Of a DNA stretch of 41,110 nt, positions 27,603-35,048 are shown piece by piece. The notes beneath the pieces were generated by a model. The model worked only from the letters and a program-made list of their open reading frames with translations. It did no database searches and was not told the origin of the DNA. The translations under genes were made by a program, and so were the position numbers. The DNA lies in assembly GCF_900166595.1 (NCBI RefSeq), contig NZ_LT745762.1, positions 277,130 through 318,239 of the forward strand. Reading direction: 5' to 3'. The DNA comes from Virgibacillus dokdonensis. Lineage in GTDB: Bacteria; Bacillota; Bacilli; Bacillales; Amphibacillaceae. The stretch's first letter is position 1, and the number at the start of each line of letters is the position of its first letter.

Positions 27603-27972
27603 ATGTTTCTCCTATTTTGGTGTGCTCTCGTTGTTGTCTCCGCCGTTTATATCGTTATTCCAATTACAGATACTTTAACAAGCTATTTTACAATTTCTGC
27701 ACAAGAAGCTTCTTGGATAAGTAGTATTTTTTCGGTGTTTTATGCGTTCGGCTTCTTAGTATTTGCACCGTTATCGCAAAAATATGGAAAAAAACAAATA
27801 ATCGTTATTGGCTTCCTTTGACCTTAGTAGTAAGGAAAGACTAGCAGCTTCTTCGCTTTATGCATTTGTCTTATTTATTGGCGCTTCTCTCGGTCCAATT
27901 ATTTCACTTTTCGTTGTTGATATTTGGGGGAGAACGGGAACACTGCTATTTTTACACTATAGGAAAGTATAA
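27603..27972 (+). pseudogene. MFS transporter remnant with internal deletion
   Basis: The first part (27603-27821) encodes the start of a major facilitator protein: a first helix, ITDTLTSYFTISAQEASWIS, a second helix and the loop motif PLSQKYGKKQIIV. It stops at TGA. One frame over, 27820-27972 encodes what looks like the end of the same kind of protein: DLSSKERLAASSLYAF, then a helix and GPIISLFVVDIWGRTGTLLF. The junction near 27815 joins helix 3 to about helix 11, so about two thirds of the gene is deleted. The C-terminus then runs straight into a family-1 repeat at 27956. GGGAGG at 27562 may be the original ribosome binding site, with the start codon somewhere between 27570 and 27603. Confidence 0.75.
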
Positions 27973-28048
27973 AAGTTTAAAGGTTTATAGTATAAGAAAA
28001 ACTACGCCTTTCGCCATCAGGGCTTGGCGATAAGCCAAGTTTTTCTAA
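27956..28048 (+). repeat. Family-1 dispersed repeat, best full-length copy
   Basis: The copy closest to the consensus. It starts ACTATAGGAAAGTATAAAAG, then AAAGGTTTATAGTATAAG, AAAAACTACG, CCTTTCGCCATCAGGGC and the hairpin CTTGGCGATAAGCCAAG before TTTTTCTAAG. AAGAAAAACT in the middle can also pair with AGTTTTTCT at the end, making a longer stem. It cuts off the MFS pseudogene. Confidence 0.9.
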
Positions 28049-28100
28049 GCTGGGGTTATAGCAATTTCTCTATTTATAGCATGGTGCAAGTCTTTTTATC

Positions 28101-28141
28101 ATTATTAGGGAAATATAAAGTTTTTTAGTTTTAGTATAAAA
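28101..28141 (+). repeat. Family-1 dispersed repeat, 5' half
   Basis: ATTATTAGGGAAATATAAAG and TTTTAGTATAAAA resemble the 5' half of the consensus; the rest is replaced by a different hairpin (GGCATAAACGATAAG with CTTATCGTTTATGCC, 28145-28194) that may terminate bioB. Confidence 0.45.
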
Positions 28142-28144
28142 AAT

Positions 28145-28194
28145 GGCATAAACGATAAGTAGTACGCGGGGGCTGTTTGCTTATCGTTTATGCC
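28145..28194 (-). terminator. Terminator of bioB
   Basis: GGCATAAACGATAAG pairs perfectly over 15 bp with CTTATCGTTTATGCC. On the minus strand it is followed by ATTTTTTATAC. It lies 17 bases after the bioB stop codon. Confidence 0.8.
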
Positions 28195-28210
28195 GTAGCA
28201 TGCATTTGCT

Positions 28211-29203
28211 TTAGACGGGTACTTCGGAATTCACATCATCAATTTCAAAGCCAAGATCTTTAAGCATTTGATAATCTTTTTTTGCCACTTGTCCAGTAGT
28301 TGTGAGATAGTCTCCTATAAATATAGAATTGGCTGGGTATAAGCTAAGCGGTTGCAAGCTTCTTAAATTAACTTCCCGTCCTCCGGAAACTCTAATTTCT
28401 GCTTGGGGGTTTGTAAAACGAAATAGGCATAGAACTTTTAAGCAGTAGAGAGGCGTAAGCTCATCTGTACCTTCTAAAAGGGTTCCTTCCATTGCGTGTA
28501 AAAAATTCACAGGAATAGAAGCAGCCTTTAGTTCTTGTAAGGCAAATGCCATCTGTATAACATCTTGTTTCGTTTCTTTCATTCCGACAATGATGCCTGA
28601 GCAAGGAGAGATACGCGCTTCCTTTACTTTGTTTACAGTTTGTACACGATCATCGTAAGTATGGCTAGTAGTTATCGTAGCATGGTGAGCTTTTGATGTA
28701 TTAATATTGTGGTTATATCTGTCTACTCCTGCTTTTTTTAACTGTTCTGCCTGCCCAGGTTTTAAAATACCGAGACAAGCGCAAATTTTTAAATCATACT
28801 TGGCTTTAATTTCTTCGACAGCACCAATAATATGGTTCAACTCTCTATCTGTAGGCCCGCGTCCGCTCGCAACAATACAATATGTGCCTGCATGCAATTG
28901 ACTAGCTCGTTCTGCTCCTTTTACAATCGAATCTTTGTCCATCATTTTGTATTTTTCAATTGGATTTGTTGAATCACGAGATTGCGCGCAATAGCCGCAA
29001 TTCTCTGAGCAAGCTCCTGATTTTGTATTAATAATCATATTAAGTTTTACTTTATTACCGTAGTAATGCTTTCTAATCACGTAAGCACTGTGTAGTAATG
29101 GAAGTATAGCTTCGTCAGGGCAATCTAAAATGGCTAAACTCTCTCCTTCTGTTATCTGGTATCCTTCCAAAACAGCCTTTGCTAAAGATTGAAAATCTAT
29201 CAT
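28211..29203 (-). CDS. bioB: Biotin synthase
   Basis: Radical-SAM enzyme that inserts sulfur into dethiobiotin to form biotin. The 330-aa protein has the cluster-binding CSENCGYC motif (CxxxCxxC), YCIVASGRGP, ACLGILKPGQ, YNHNINTS, PCSGIIVGMKET and VSGGREVNLR, closely matching B. subtilis BioB throughout. I chose the ATG at 29203 because the family begins there (MIDFQSLAKAVLEG). The frame stays open 37 codons further but would read through the promoter and operator. No other bio gene is nearby, so it is an orphan with its own BirA-type operator, probably making biotin from dethiobiotin or completing a pathway encoded elsewhere. Confidence 0.94.
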   Translation of the reverse strand: MIDFQSLAKAVLEGYQITEGESLAILDCPDEAILPLLHSAYVIRKHYYGNKVKLNMIINTKSGACSENCGYCAQSRDSTNPIEKYKMMDKDSIVKGAERASQLHAGTYCIVASGRGPTDRELNHIIGAVEEIKAKYDLKICACLGILKPGQAEQLKKAGVDRYNHNINTSKAHHATITTSHTYDDRVQTVNKVKEARISPCSGIIVGMKETKQDVIQMAFALQELKAASIPVNFLHAMEGTLLEGTDELTPLYCLKVLCLFRFTNPQAEIRVSGGREVNLRSLQPLSLYPANSIFIGDYLTTTGQVAKKDYQMLKDLGFEIDDVNSEVPV

Positions 29204-29259
29204 CTTCTCTGTTTCATCCTCTCCTAAATATTTTGATGAAGAAATCCTAAAAAAACAAA

Positions 29260-29289
29260 TTGTAAACATATATTTATATAGGTTAACAA
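29260..29289 (-). promoter_or_regulatory. BirA operator of bioB
   Basis: TTGTAAAC, 14 bases, GTTAACAA: both half-sites fit the Firmicute BirA consensus (TTGTWAAC-N14-16-GTTWACAA). It overlaps the -10 box of the bioB promoter, so BirA loaded with biotinyl-AMP should repress bioB. Confidence 0.88.
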
Positions 29290-29314
29290 TAAAGATTTTA
29301 TAAATTATTGTCAA
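29286..29314 (-). promoter_or_regulatory. Promoter of bioB
   Basis: On the minus strand a perfect TTGACA (29314-29309), a 17-base spacer and TATTGT (29291-29286). The -10 box lies on one half of the BirA operator. Confidence 0.75.
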
Positions 29315-29728
29315 GAATGCGCGTAATAAAAACGGCGCGTCAATTGGATTTTAAAAAGGATTTTTACTCGTTATGTATACGTTTAAATAGGAAAATAGGA
29401 TTATCATCTACCTTACAAAAAAAAGGACTATTCAAGTAGTAAGAAAAATGATAAAATAAAAAAGCAACTCTATATTTTTTATACCTTTTGTAACACACTG
29501 CTCTGTATCCCATTTCTTTATTCTACTCATCTATATTTCATATAGGAAAACATGAAAAAAAGAATAAATCACTAGAATAATTCGTTTTTTAGTGGTAAAT
29601 TACTGAGAAAGCGCATTCTTTTTCAAGAACTTTTAAGACATTTCAATTTTATTAGTTCAAGAATACAGATAAGTCTTAGCTTTCTGTTTATAGTAAACTG
29701 TTCACACAACAAGAAAGGAAGAATGCTT
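29315..29728. other. Intergenic region upstream of the symporter gene
   Basis: AT-rich DNA between the divergent bioB and symporter genes. ATATAGGAAAACATGAAA (about 29539) may be a worn family-1 fragment. Candidate symporter promoter elements are weak and I do not mark one. Confidence 0.35.
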
Positions 29729-30973
29729 ATGAGTTTAACCAAAAAAATATTACTTGCCTTACTATTAGGAATTTTCGCTGGAATAGGTTTAACTTTTGCT
29801 CCAGCAGAAGTGTTTACACCTATTGATATGTATGTATTAAATCCTGTTGGAGAAATATTTTTAAACTTAATTATGATGATAGTTGTTCCAATTGTTTTTG
29901 TTTCGATTGTGCTTGGAACAGTTGGATTAGGTGACCCTTCTAAATTAGGAAGAATTGGGGTACAGACGATTAGTTTTTATTTAGTAACGACAGCAATAGC
30001 GCTAGTAATTGGATTAGGAGTTGGAATAGTACTAGAGCCAGGTGAAGGAGGGAATTTCTCCATAGATGATGCTTCCTATGAAGAAGAAGCAGCGCCACCG
30101 ATTATGGATACGCTTGTGCAAATCATTCCCGAAAATCCAGTAGAAGCACTATCAACAGGAAATATGTTGCAAATTATTGCAGTTGCCATTTTTGTTGGAG
30201 TTGCACTAGCTATGTTGGGAGAAAAAACGAGTGGAATCAGAAATTTATTTGAGCAGGCCAATGAAATATTAATTTATCTTGTGAATGCGATTATGAAAAC
30301 AGCTCCTTATGGGGCGTTCGCTTTAATTGCATCAGCAATTGGGGAAGCTGGTTTAGATGCAATAGGTTCCATGTTTATGTATATGTTGGCAGTTATTTTG
30401 GCTCTTGTTTTACACGGAGTAATTACGTACAGCATTGCTATTAAAACGTTAGGAAAAGCAAGCCCATTAAAATTTTATAAGGCGTTTTTTCCGGCAATGT
30501 CCGTTGCTTTTAGTACATCCAGTTCCAGTGCAACACTACCAGTATCTATGAAAATAGCGCAGGAAAAACTTGGTATAAAAAAATCGATCAGTAGTTTTGT
30601 GCAGCCATTAGGTGCGACGATTAATATGGATGGAACTGCAATTATGCAAGCAGTTGCTACGGTTTTTATTGCGCAAGTATATGCAGAACCGCTGGGCTTA
30701 AGTCAAATGCTAATGGTTGTTTTAACAGCTACACTAGCAAGTATCGGAACAGCAGGAGTCCCTGGAGTAGGGCTGATTATGTTAGCGATGGTGTTAAAAC
30801 AAGTAGGTTTACCAGTAGATGGAATTGCTTTAATTATTGGGGTAGATCGGTTGTTAGATATGATACGGACATCGTTAAATATTACGGGTGATGCAGCGTG
30901 TGCGTATATCATTTCGGAAGACGATAAACGGAAAAATGGTTTAGATGAGGAACAAACGGAACAAACAGCATAA
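29729..30973 (+). CDS. Dicarboxylate/amino acid:cation symporter (DAACS/SDF family)
   Basis: Membrane carrier that imports glutamate, aspartate or C4-dicarboxylates with Na+ or H+. The 414-aa protein has eight expected spans and two re-entrant loops. The signatures are the serine-rich hairpin STSSSSATLPVS, the QPLGATINMDGTAIMQ segment, TAGVPGVGLIML and DRLLDMIRTSLNITGDA, which carries ligand- and cation-binding residues. The TTAxIAL region and length fit GltP/GltT-type members; exact substrate is uncertain. I chose the ATG at 29729 because AAAGGAAG lies about 8 bases before it; an ATG two codons earlier is too close. Single gene. Confidence 0.88.
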   Translation: MSLTKKILLALLLGIFAGIGLTFAPAEVFTPIDMYVLNPVGEIFLNLIMMIVVPIVFVSIVLGTVGLGDPSKLGRIGVQTISFYLVTTAIALVIGLGVGIVLEPGEGGNFSIDDASYEEEAAPPIMDTLVQIIPENPVEALSTGNMLQIIAVAIFVGVALAMLGEKTSGIRNLFEQANEILIYLVNAIMKTAPYGAFALIASAIGEAGLDAIGSMFMYMLAVILALVLHGVITYSIAIKTLGKASPLKFYKAFFPAMSVAFSTSSSSATLPVSMKIAQEKLGIKKSISSFVQPLGATINMDGTAIMQAVATVFIAQVYAEPLGLSQMLMVVLTATLASIGTAGVPGVGLIMLAMVLKQVGLPVDGIALIIGVDRLLDMIRTSLNITGDAACAYIISEDDKRKNGLDEEQTEQTA

Positions 30974-31114
30974 TGAAACATTAGTTTTATGAGGCGCGTC
31001 TACGAGAAGGCGCGTTTTTCTGCTAGAGGAGAGGCGGCCTTCTATCACGACATAGATGCTTTTCGGGCAAATACATGGTGAAAGAGGCCTTCTCATGGAA
31101 TGAATGACCCAGGT

Positions 31115-32314
31115 TTATAAAAGGGTAGACATTGCGCCCATACTGACTAACAGCATAATAATTCCAAAAAAAACGGTTGCAAACGAGAAGAATAGCACCC
31201 TTTCTTTTCTTATAACAAAAGATAGACAAAACAAAAACGCGGGAAATGGAAACAGAATACTTAGCAGATCCCAGTTAGTAGAAAAATAAAATATGGCAAA
31301 TAGAAGAGCAATATATCCTGATATTGATCTAACTAGAAGTGTTAATTTTTGTTTTCCAGTTTCCTGAACATTCCATAGACCAAGAAAATTTTCCGTTTTA
31401 TCTTTCAAGGGTTTCTGATCTTCATAATATAGGTACATAGGTTGGAAGTAAGGTATTTTATTCTGAACTAAATCTTTCCCCCAAATAAATGGCTCTCCTG
31501 CAATATTAAATGGGCTATATGGTTGTTTGTTCTGCACAATAACTTTTGGGTAAGCTGGTAGCGGCTGGTGTTCTATGTCAATAGAAAAAACAATGCGTTG
31601 ATGCTCCGTTTTTCCAAAATATGTTTTCCAAAACAAAGTTTGAAATGGAGAGAAAAAATATCTCCATAGCTGTCTTTTTACTGTAGCAGCCATACTTGTA
31701 TCGACAGGTATCCAACCTTCTTGTTCGAGATAAATTTCATTCCATACATGCGCCCGATGATTTCCACCTGTAAATGCCCCTACCATGATACGACAAGGAA
31801 TTCCAACTGCACGACAAAGCGCTGCAAATAAAAAAGAAAATTCACCACAATCTCCTTTCTTACTTTTGAGGAAATGGGTAACTCCTCTAGCTTTTGGGGG
31901 GAATTTATATTTATAATTTTTGACGATATAAAAAAATAGTAGTTTGGCTTGCTCTTTTGGATTTTCCACCCCTTTAGTAACGTGGGAAGCAATGTCCTTT
32001 ACTTTTTCGTTTACGCAAACCATAGGTGTGGATCTTAAATAATAATTTTTTTCTTCTTGTGTTAATTCGGGCAAAGTATCTTCCGTATTGTTTAACAATT
32101 GTATTTTATAAGAAGCTTTTATAGTTTCATTGGGTTTGATTTCATAAAAGCTAATTTGATTTCCAATTGTATCTTCATTTGTTTGACAAGGTGGCGTTTT
32201 CTTTTCGTTCATAACCTGCTGATGTTTCGTATCTGGTGGGGTTGCTAACCATAAATACACGTTAGCTGAGGTAGGATTTTTATATTGAAATGTATACACT
32301 ACTTTATTGTCCAA
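31115..32314 (-). CDS. Transglutaminase-like membrane protein, possibly 5'-truncated
   Basis: About 399 aa. Residues 1-100 form an N-terminal beta-rich region, then a transglutaminase-core domain with a full triad: Cys156 in GDCGEFSFLF, His189 in HRAHVWNEIY and Asp205 in PVDTS. Residues about 325-395 hold three to four membrane spans at the C-terminus. Such domains act as cysteine proteases or amide-transfer enzymes. The start shown is a TTG behind AGGTGA. Protein-like sequence (ASYTLNKNNKAGEDL) continues upstream in frame for about 20 codons to a TAA, with no start codon, right where a family-3 repeat begins. The original N-terminus may therefore be lost. It follows the SDP-like cluster on the same strand. 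Confidence 0.75.
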   Translation of the reverse strand: MDNKVVYTFQYKNPTSANVYLWLATPPDTKHQQVMNEKKTPPCQTNEDTIGNQISFYEIKPNETIKASYKIQLLNNTEDTLPELTQEEKNYYLRSTPMVCVNEKVKDIASHVTKGVENPKEQAKLLFFYIVKNYKYKFPPKARGVTHFLKSKKGDCGEFSFLFAALCRAVGIPCRIMVGAFTGGNHRAHVWNEIYLEQEGWIPVDTSMAATVKRQLWRYFFSPFQTLFWKTYFGKTEHQRIVFSIDIEHQPLPAYPKVIVQNKQPYSPFNIAGEPFIWGKDLVQNKIPYFQPMYLYYEDQKPLKDKTENFLGLWNVQETGKQKLTLLVRSISGYIALLFAIFYFSTNWDLLSILFPFPAFLFCLSFVIRKERVLFFSFATVFFGIIMLLVSMGAMSTLL

Positions 32315-32379
32315 ATCTTCACCTGCTTTATTATTTTTATTTAGCGTATAAGATGCTGTGGACTTGCTTTAGAATTCAT

Positions 32380-32485
32380 AAATAAGTACTAAGTAGGAAC
32401 TAAATATCCAAAACACGGGGGGCCTTTAGGTCATATCCTTGGGCTACAAACAATCAGTGGAGGATGAAAAAGCCCCCACTGATTG
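32380..32485 (+). repeat. Family-3 dispersed repeat
   Basis: AAGTAGGAACTAAATATCC and the terminal hairpin CAATCAGTGGAGG/CCCCCACTGATTG around ATGAAAAAG match the copy at 1197-1311. It lies 28 bases after the stop of the DCC-family gene and just before the transglutaminase-like gene. It could end transcription of the upstream cluster. Confidence 0.65.
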
Positions 32486-32512
32486 AGATTTTATAGGTAT
32501 AATCTGCAAACG

Positions 32513-32935
32513 TTAGCTTCTGTCGGGAAGTCTACAAAAATCACCTTCACAGCCCCCAACGGGAAGTATTTTTCGTTTACTTGCCAACCAGTCATATATT
32601 TTGGATCCTACTCCTATCCATATAGATAGTTGAAGAAAGGGAACAGCTATCCATAAAAGGGGAATTTGTTTAACTATACGAAATATACTATCTATACCTT
32701 CTTCTATTTTACCATCTTTTAATCGAATAGTGTGCATTCGTTTTTCCAATTTTTCATAATTTAAACTGTACTCATTTAGAACAGCCTTGTTTCTAGTAGA
32801 TTCATATTGAAGACGACGAAAACAATCTAATCTTGCTAGTGTTTTCATACTTTTTGTACAAATAGGACACCAAGTATCATAAAAAACAAGGACATTGTTT
32901 TTTTTATTAGGCCTGTTCAACATGCTCAGCCTCAT
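32513..32935 (-). CDS. DCC-family thiol-disulfide oxidoreductase-like protein (DUF393)
   Basis: A 140-aa member of the DCC family (named from conserved Asp-Cys-Cys), a thioredoxin-like fold. LVFYDTWCPICTKSM carries the motif with Cys23 and Cys26; a hydrophobic segment (about 93-110) and a cysteine-containing tail (GGCEGDFC) follow. Genes of this family commonly neighbour HTTM membrane proteins. The ATG is behind GGGGAG and overlaps the end of the HTTM gene by 29 bases, so the two are translationally linked. It may form or shuffle disulfides or reduce a partner; the nearby precursor peptide has no cysteine and cannot itself be oxidised. Confidence 0.82.
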   Translation of the reverse strand: MRLSMLNRPNKKNNVLVFYDTWCPICTKSMKTLARLDCFRRLQYESTRNKAVLNEYSLNYEKLEKRMHTIRLKDGKIEEGIDSIFRIVKQIPLLWIAVPFLQLSIWIGVGSKIYDWLASKRKILPVGGCEGDFCRLPDRS

Positions 32936-33869
32936 ACTTTCTCCCCTTTCTTAGTTTCCACTTGGATGATAGATTTTTGATGATAGCATATGCCCAAGCA
33001 TACTCTTTATCTTTTAGTAAAAGCAGTTGTATGGAGATCATTGTAGCAGAAAAAGTAAACAAACCCATGACAATGGCAATTCCGACGTGCATAGCGATAA
33101 TATTAAAAATGGCAATATATTTGGTATAACGGTTAAATAATAAAAATGGGTAGGTTATTTGTGCAAAAATAGCTCCATATGCGCCAATTAGCAAGAGAAT
33201 GTTAGATGATAAAATGAATTCCTTGAAAAATGGATGCGTATACTCATCGACCTGCAAGATATAGTAAAGCGCTGTCCCATTTTGCCATACCTCTCCCATG
33301 ATTTTATGCATACCAGAAGTTAAGTACATAAAGGAAACTTGTATAATGGAGGCAAGAATAGCTAAATTATGAAAGCTATTGGATATCGGGGTTGCCGTGA
33401 TGCTACTAGGTATTTTCTCTTTTCTCCTATAACGATCCAATGAAAAAAATGCTGTCGTATTTGCAAATAACAAATAAAACAGAATGATTCTCATTACATT
33501 GTCTCCACCGTCTAGAATTAAAACATTTACATGTTGTAAAGACCAAATAAAAACAAAATTTAAGATGGCTGTTAGTCGACCCATGAAACCTAAGGTAAAG
33601 AGCAAAGCGACTACAATGCCCATATGAAAAATGATTTCAAAGTACAAGATAGAATCATTTAATTGATACAAAGAAAAATTGCTAGTGGTGATTAGATTTT
33701 GCGTAAAAGTCTCGTGCTCCTGCATGCCATTTGGACCCCACAGAAATCGTCGTTGTCCATAATGAATAAAATAAAAATATAAAATTAATAGACCAAAAGC
33801 AATTCTGATTAAACTAGCGCCGATTAACATATGTTTTTGTGTAGTTAGCTTATTGTAAATAGTATTCAA
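32907..33869 (-). CDS. HTTM-domain multi-pass membrane protein (SdpB-like)
   Basis: A 320-aa protein with about seven to eight membrane helices. The HTTM signature is at the start: ASLIRIAFGLLILYFYFIHY then RRFLWGPNGM. Further marks are LGFMGRLTAILNFVFIWSLQ, GGDNVMRIILFYLLF and FMYLTSGMHKIMGEVWQNGTALYY. HTTM is the fold of vitamin-K-dependent gamma-carboxylase and of SdpB, which with SdpA matures the B. subtilis SDP killing peptide. Start is TTG behind GAGGAGG. It follows the DUF5819-like gene by 91 bases and overlaps the DCC gene. By context it probably processes or exports the small precursor at 34695. Confidence 0.82.
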   Translation of the reverse strand: MNTIYNKLTTQKHMLIGASLIRIAFGLLILYFYFIHYGQRRFLWGPNGMQEHETFTQNLITTSNFSLYQLNDSILYFEIIFHMGIVVALLFTLGFMGRLTAILNFVFIWSLQHVNVLILDGGDNVMRIILFYLLFANTTAFFSLDRYRRKEKIPSSITATPISNSFHNLAILASIIQVSFMYLTSGMHKIMGEVWQNGTALYYILQVDEYTHPFFKEFILSSNILLLIGAYGAIFAQITYPFLLFNRYTKYIAIFNIIAMHVGIAIVMGLFTFSATMISIQLLLLKDKEYAWAYAIIKNLSSKWKLRKGRKYEAEHVEQA

Positions 33870-33960
33870 AATTAAAATTCCTCCTCTTAAAAATGGTGGA
33901 AATAATGTAAGCTATAAGAAATAGTTTAAAATTGATGTAAAGAAAATGATAGATAAGTTA

Positions 33961-34614
33961 TTAAAACACAGAAGAAACTGTTTCAAATTCCTTCCAATCA
34001 AATTCATGAATAGTTCTTTCGTTTTCAAATTTTGGATTGTTTTGTTCGGAAAAAGGTGTGGCTTTTGTTTCTCTTATGACAATTTGTGTGCGTGAGATAT
34101 CTTTTTCAGGATATAAACTGCTTACATAAGATTGAGCATACCGGTTTAATATATTTATCCCATTCTCTTCTTGCTCCTTTGTCATTTCATTGTCTAGAAT
34201 ATAATCATACTCCTCTTTATTTAAATTTCTTTCTTCTACTTCTTGGGATAGTTTCCGTGTTACATCATCTTTTTGATACAGGGACATAAATGCGCCTCGT
34301 TGGATGCGCACTAAACGATTATAAGGAGTAAAGCGATTTTTATAGTTTTTTTCAATCATAAATGATGTTAAATTGGTCCATTCTGTTGTTTCGCCATTGG
34401 AAAATTGTGCACGAACTAGAAATTGGTTATTTGAACTTGCTGGATTTGGTGCGAATAATTTCCAGTTTTGTGAAAATAAAGGCTCCATATAGGCATTTAC
34501 AATAAACCCATATTTGGCTTTTACTGGATTAAAAGGAGCTAAATAAATAGCGGTAAACATAAAATGTATAAAAAACAAAAAAGCCGAAAATAGAATGATT
34601 ACTTTTTTTAACAT
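33961..34614 (-). CDS. DUF5819-like membrane-anchored protein (SdpA-analogue candidate)
   Basis: A 217-aa protein with one N-terminal membrane span (about 5-26) and a long extracellular region. The conspicuous motif is FSQNWKLFAPNPASSNNQF (about 48-66), which resembles the SdpA-type W-x-F-x-x-x-P stretch and the DUF5819 family. No catalytic site is recognisable. RBS AGAGGTGATCCT precedes the ATG. It lies between the precursor gene and the HTTM gene, in the position SdpA takes before SdpB, although in B. subtilis the toxin gene sdpC comes last. Family assignment is from motif resemblance; function as a maturation partner is inference. Confidence 0.7.
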   Translation of the reverse strand: MLKKVIILFSAFLFFIHFMFTAIYLAPFNPVKAKYGFIVNAYMEPLFSQNWKLFAPNPASSNNQFLVRAQFSNGETTEWTNLTSFMIEKNYKNRFTPYNRLVRIQRGAFMSLYQKDDVTRKLSQEVEERNLNKEEYDYILDNEMTKEQEENGINILNRYAQSYVSSLYPEKDISRTQIVIRETKATPFSEQNNPKFENERTIHEFDWKEFETVSSVF

Positions 34615-34633
34615 AGGATCACCTCTATGAATT

Positions 34634-34666
34634 AGACGATTGTCCCAATTTGTGGGACAATCGTCT
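34634..34666. terminator. Strong hairpin between precursor and downstream genes
   Basis: AGACGATTGTCCC pairs perfectly (13 bp) with GGGACAATCGTCT around a 7-base loop. On the minus strand it is not followed by a T-run, so it is probably an attenuator or mRNA-stabilising stem. Such a stem lets the precursor gene be expressed more than the genes after it. Confidence 0.75.
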
Positions 34667-34694
34667 TATATTTTAGTAAAGGGCAAGTAAAGAA

Positions 34695-35036
34695 TTATTG
34701 GTCAAAAACAATTTTGATATCTTCATATTCTGCATTACCTCTCATCTTCTCATCACTGCCGCCTAATTGTTGTTTAGCCCAATCATAAGCATCTGCACCA
34801 GCTTTGGCGGTAACTCCACCAACAAAAGCTGCACCCGCAACGGCTGCCCCTTTTAATGCATAAGCTCCGGCAACTGCGGGAGTAGCCTGAGGAGATACTT
34901 CTTTGTTGGTAGCCAATTCAGTTTGGACTGCTTTTTCGGTTTCAATATTATCTGTCCCAGCGAAGACAGAGGTTGTCGTTGTTCCTCCAATAAATAAACT
35001 TAATGCCAGTGCTCCGGTGATTAGCTTCTTTTTCAT
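34695..35036 (-). CDS. Secreted Ala/Gly-rich peptide precursor, putative bacteriocin
   Basis: A 113-aa protein. Residues 1-26 are a Sec signal peptide (basic start, hydrophobic core, cleavage after SVFA). Residues 27-50 are acidic and polar (GTDNIETEKAVQTELATNKE...). Residues 51-93 are a hydrophobic block very rich in Ala and Gly with small-xxx-small spacing (AVAGAYALKGAAVAGAAFVG) ending DWAKQQLGG. Residues 94-113 are a charged tail (SDEKMRG...). There is no cysteine. This three-part layout suits a membrane-active peptide released by processing. GGAGGATGATTTG precedes the ATG at 35036. Not recognised as a named family; a bacteriocin role is inferred from composition and the SDP-like neighbours. 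Confidence 0.65.
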   Translation of the reverse strand: MKKKLITGALALSLFIGGTTTTSVFAGTDNIETEKAVQTELATNKEVSPQATPAVAGAYALKGAAVAGAAFVGGVTAKAGADAYDWAKQQLGGSDEKMRGNAEYEDIKIVFDQ

Positions 35037-35048
35037 CAAATCATCCTC

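Noticed and set aside
27506..27724. 72-codon frame overlapping the MFS remnant
   Set aside because: A different frame of the transporter remnant; cysteine- and arginine-rich with no domain.
30985..31020. Terminator after the symporter gene
   Set aside because: GGCGCG occurs twice near a T-run, but the stem needs a three-base bulge; too weak to mark.
32513..32935. DCC protein as the enzyme that makes a disulfide in the precursor peptide
   Set aside because: The precursor at 34695-35036 has no cysteine.
32513..35036. Calling the cluster sdpABC itself
   Set aside because: The precursor does not resemble SdpC in length or cysteine content and the gene order differs, so only a functional analogy is claimed.
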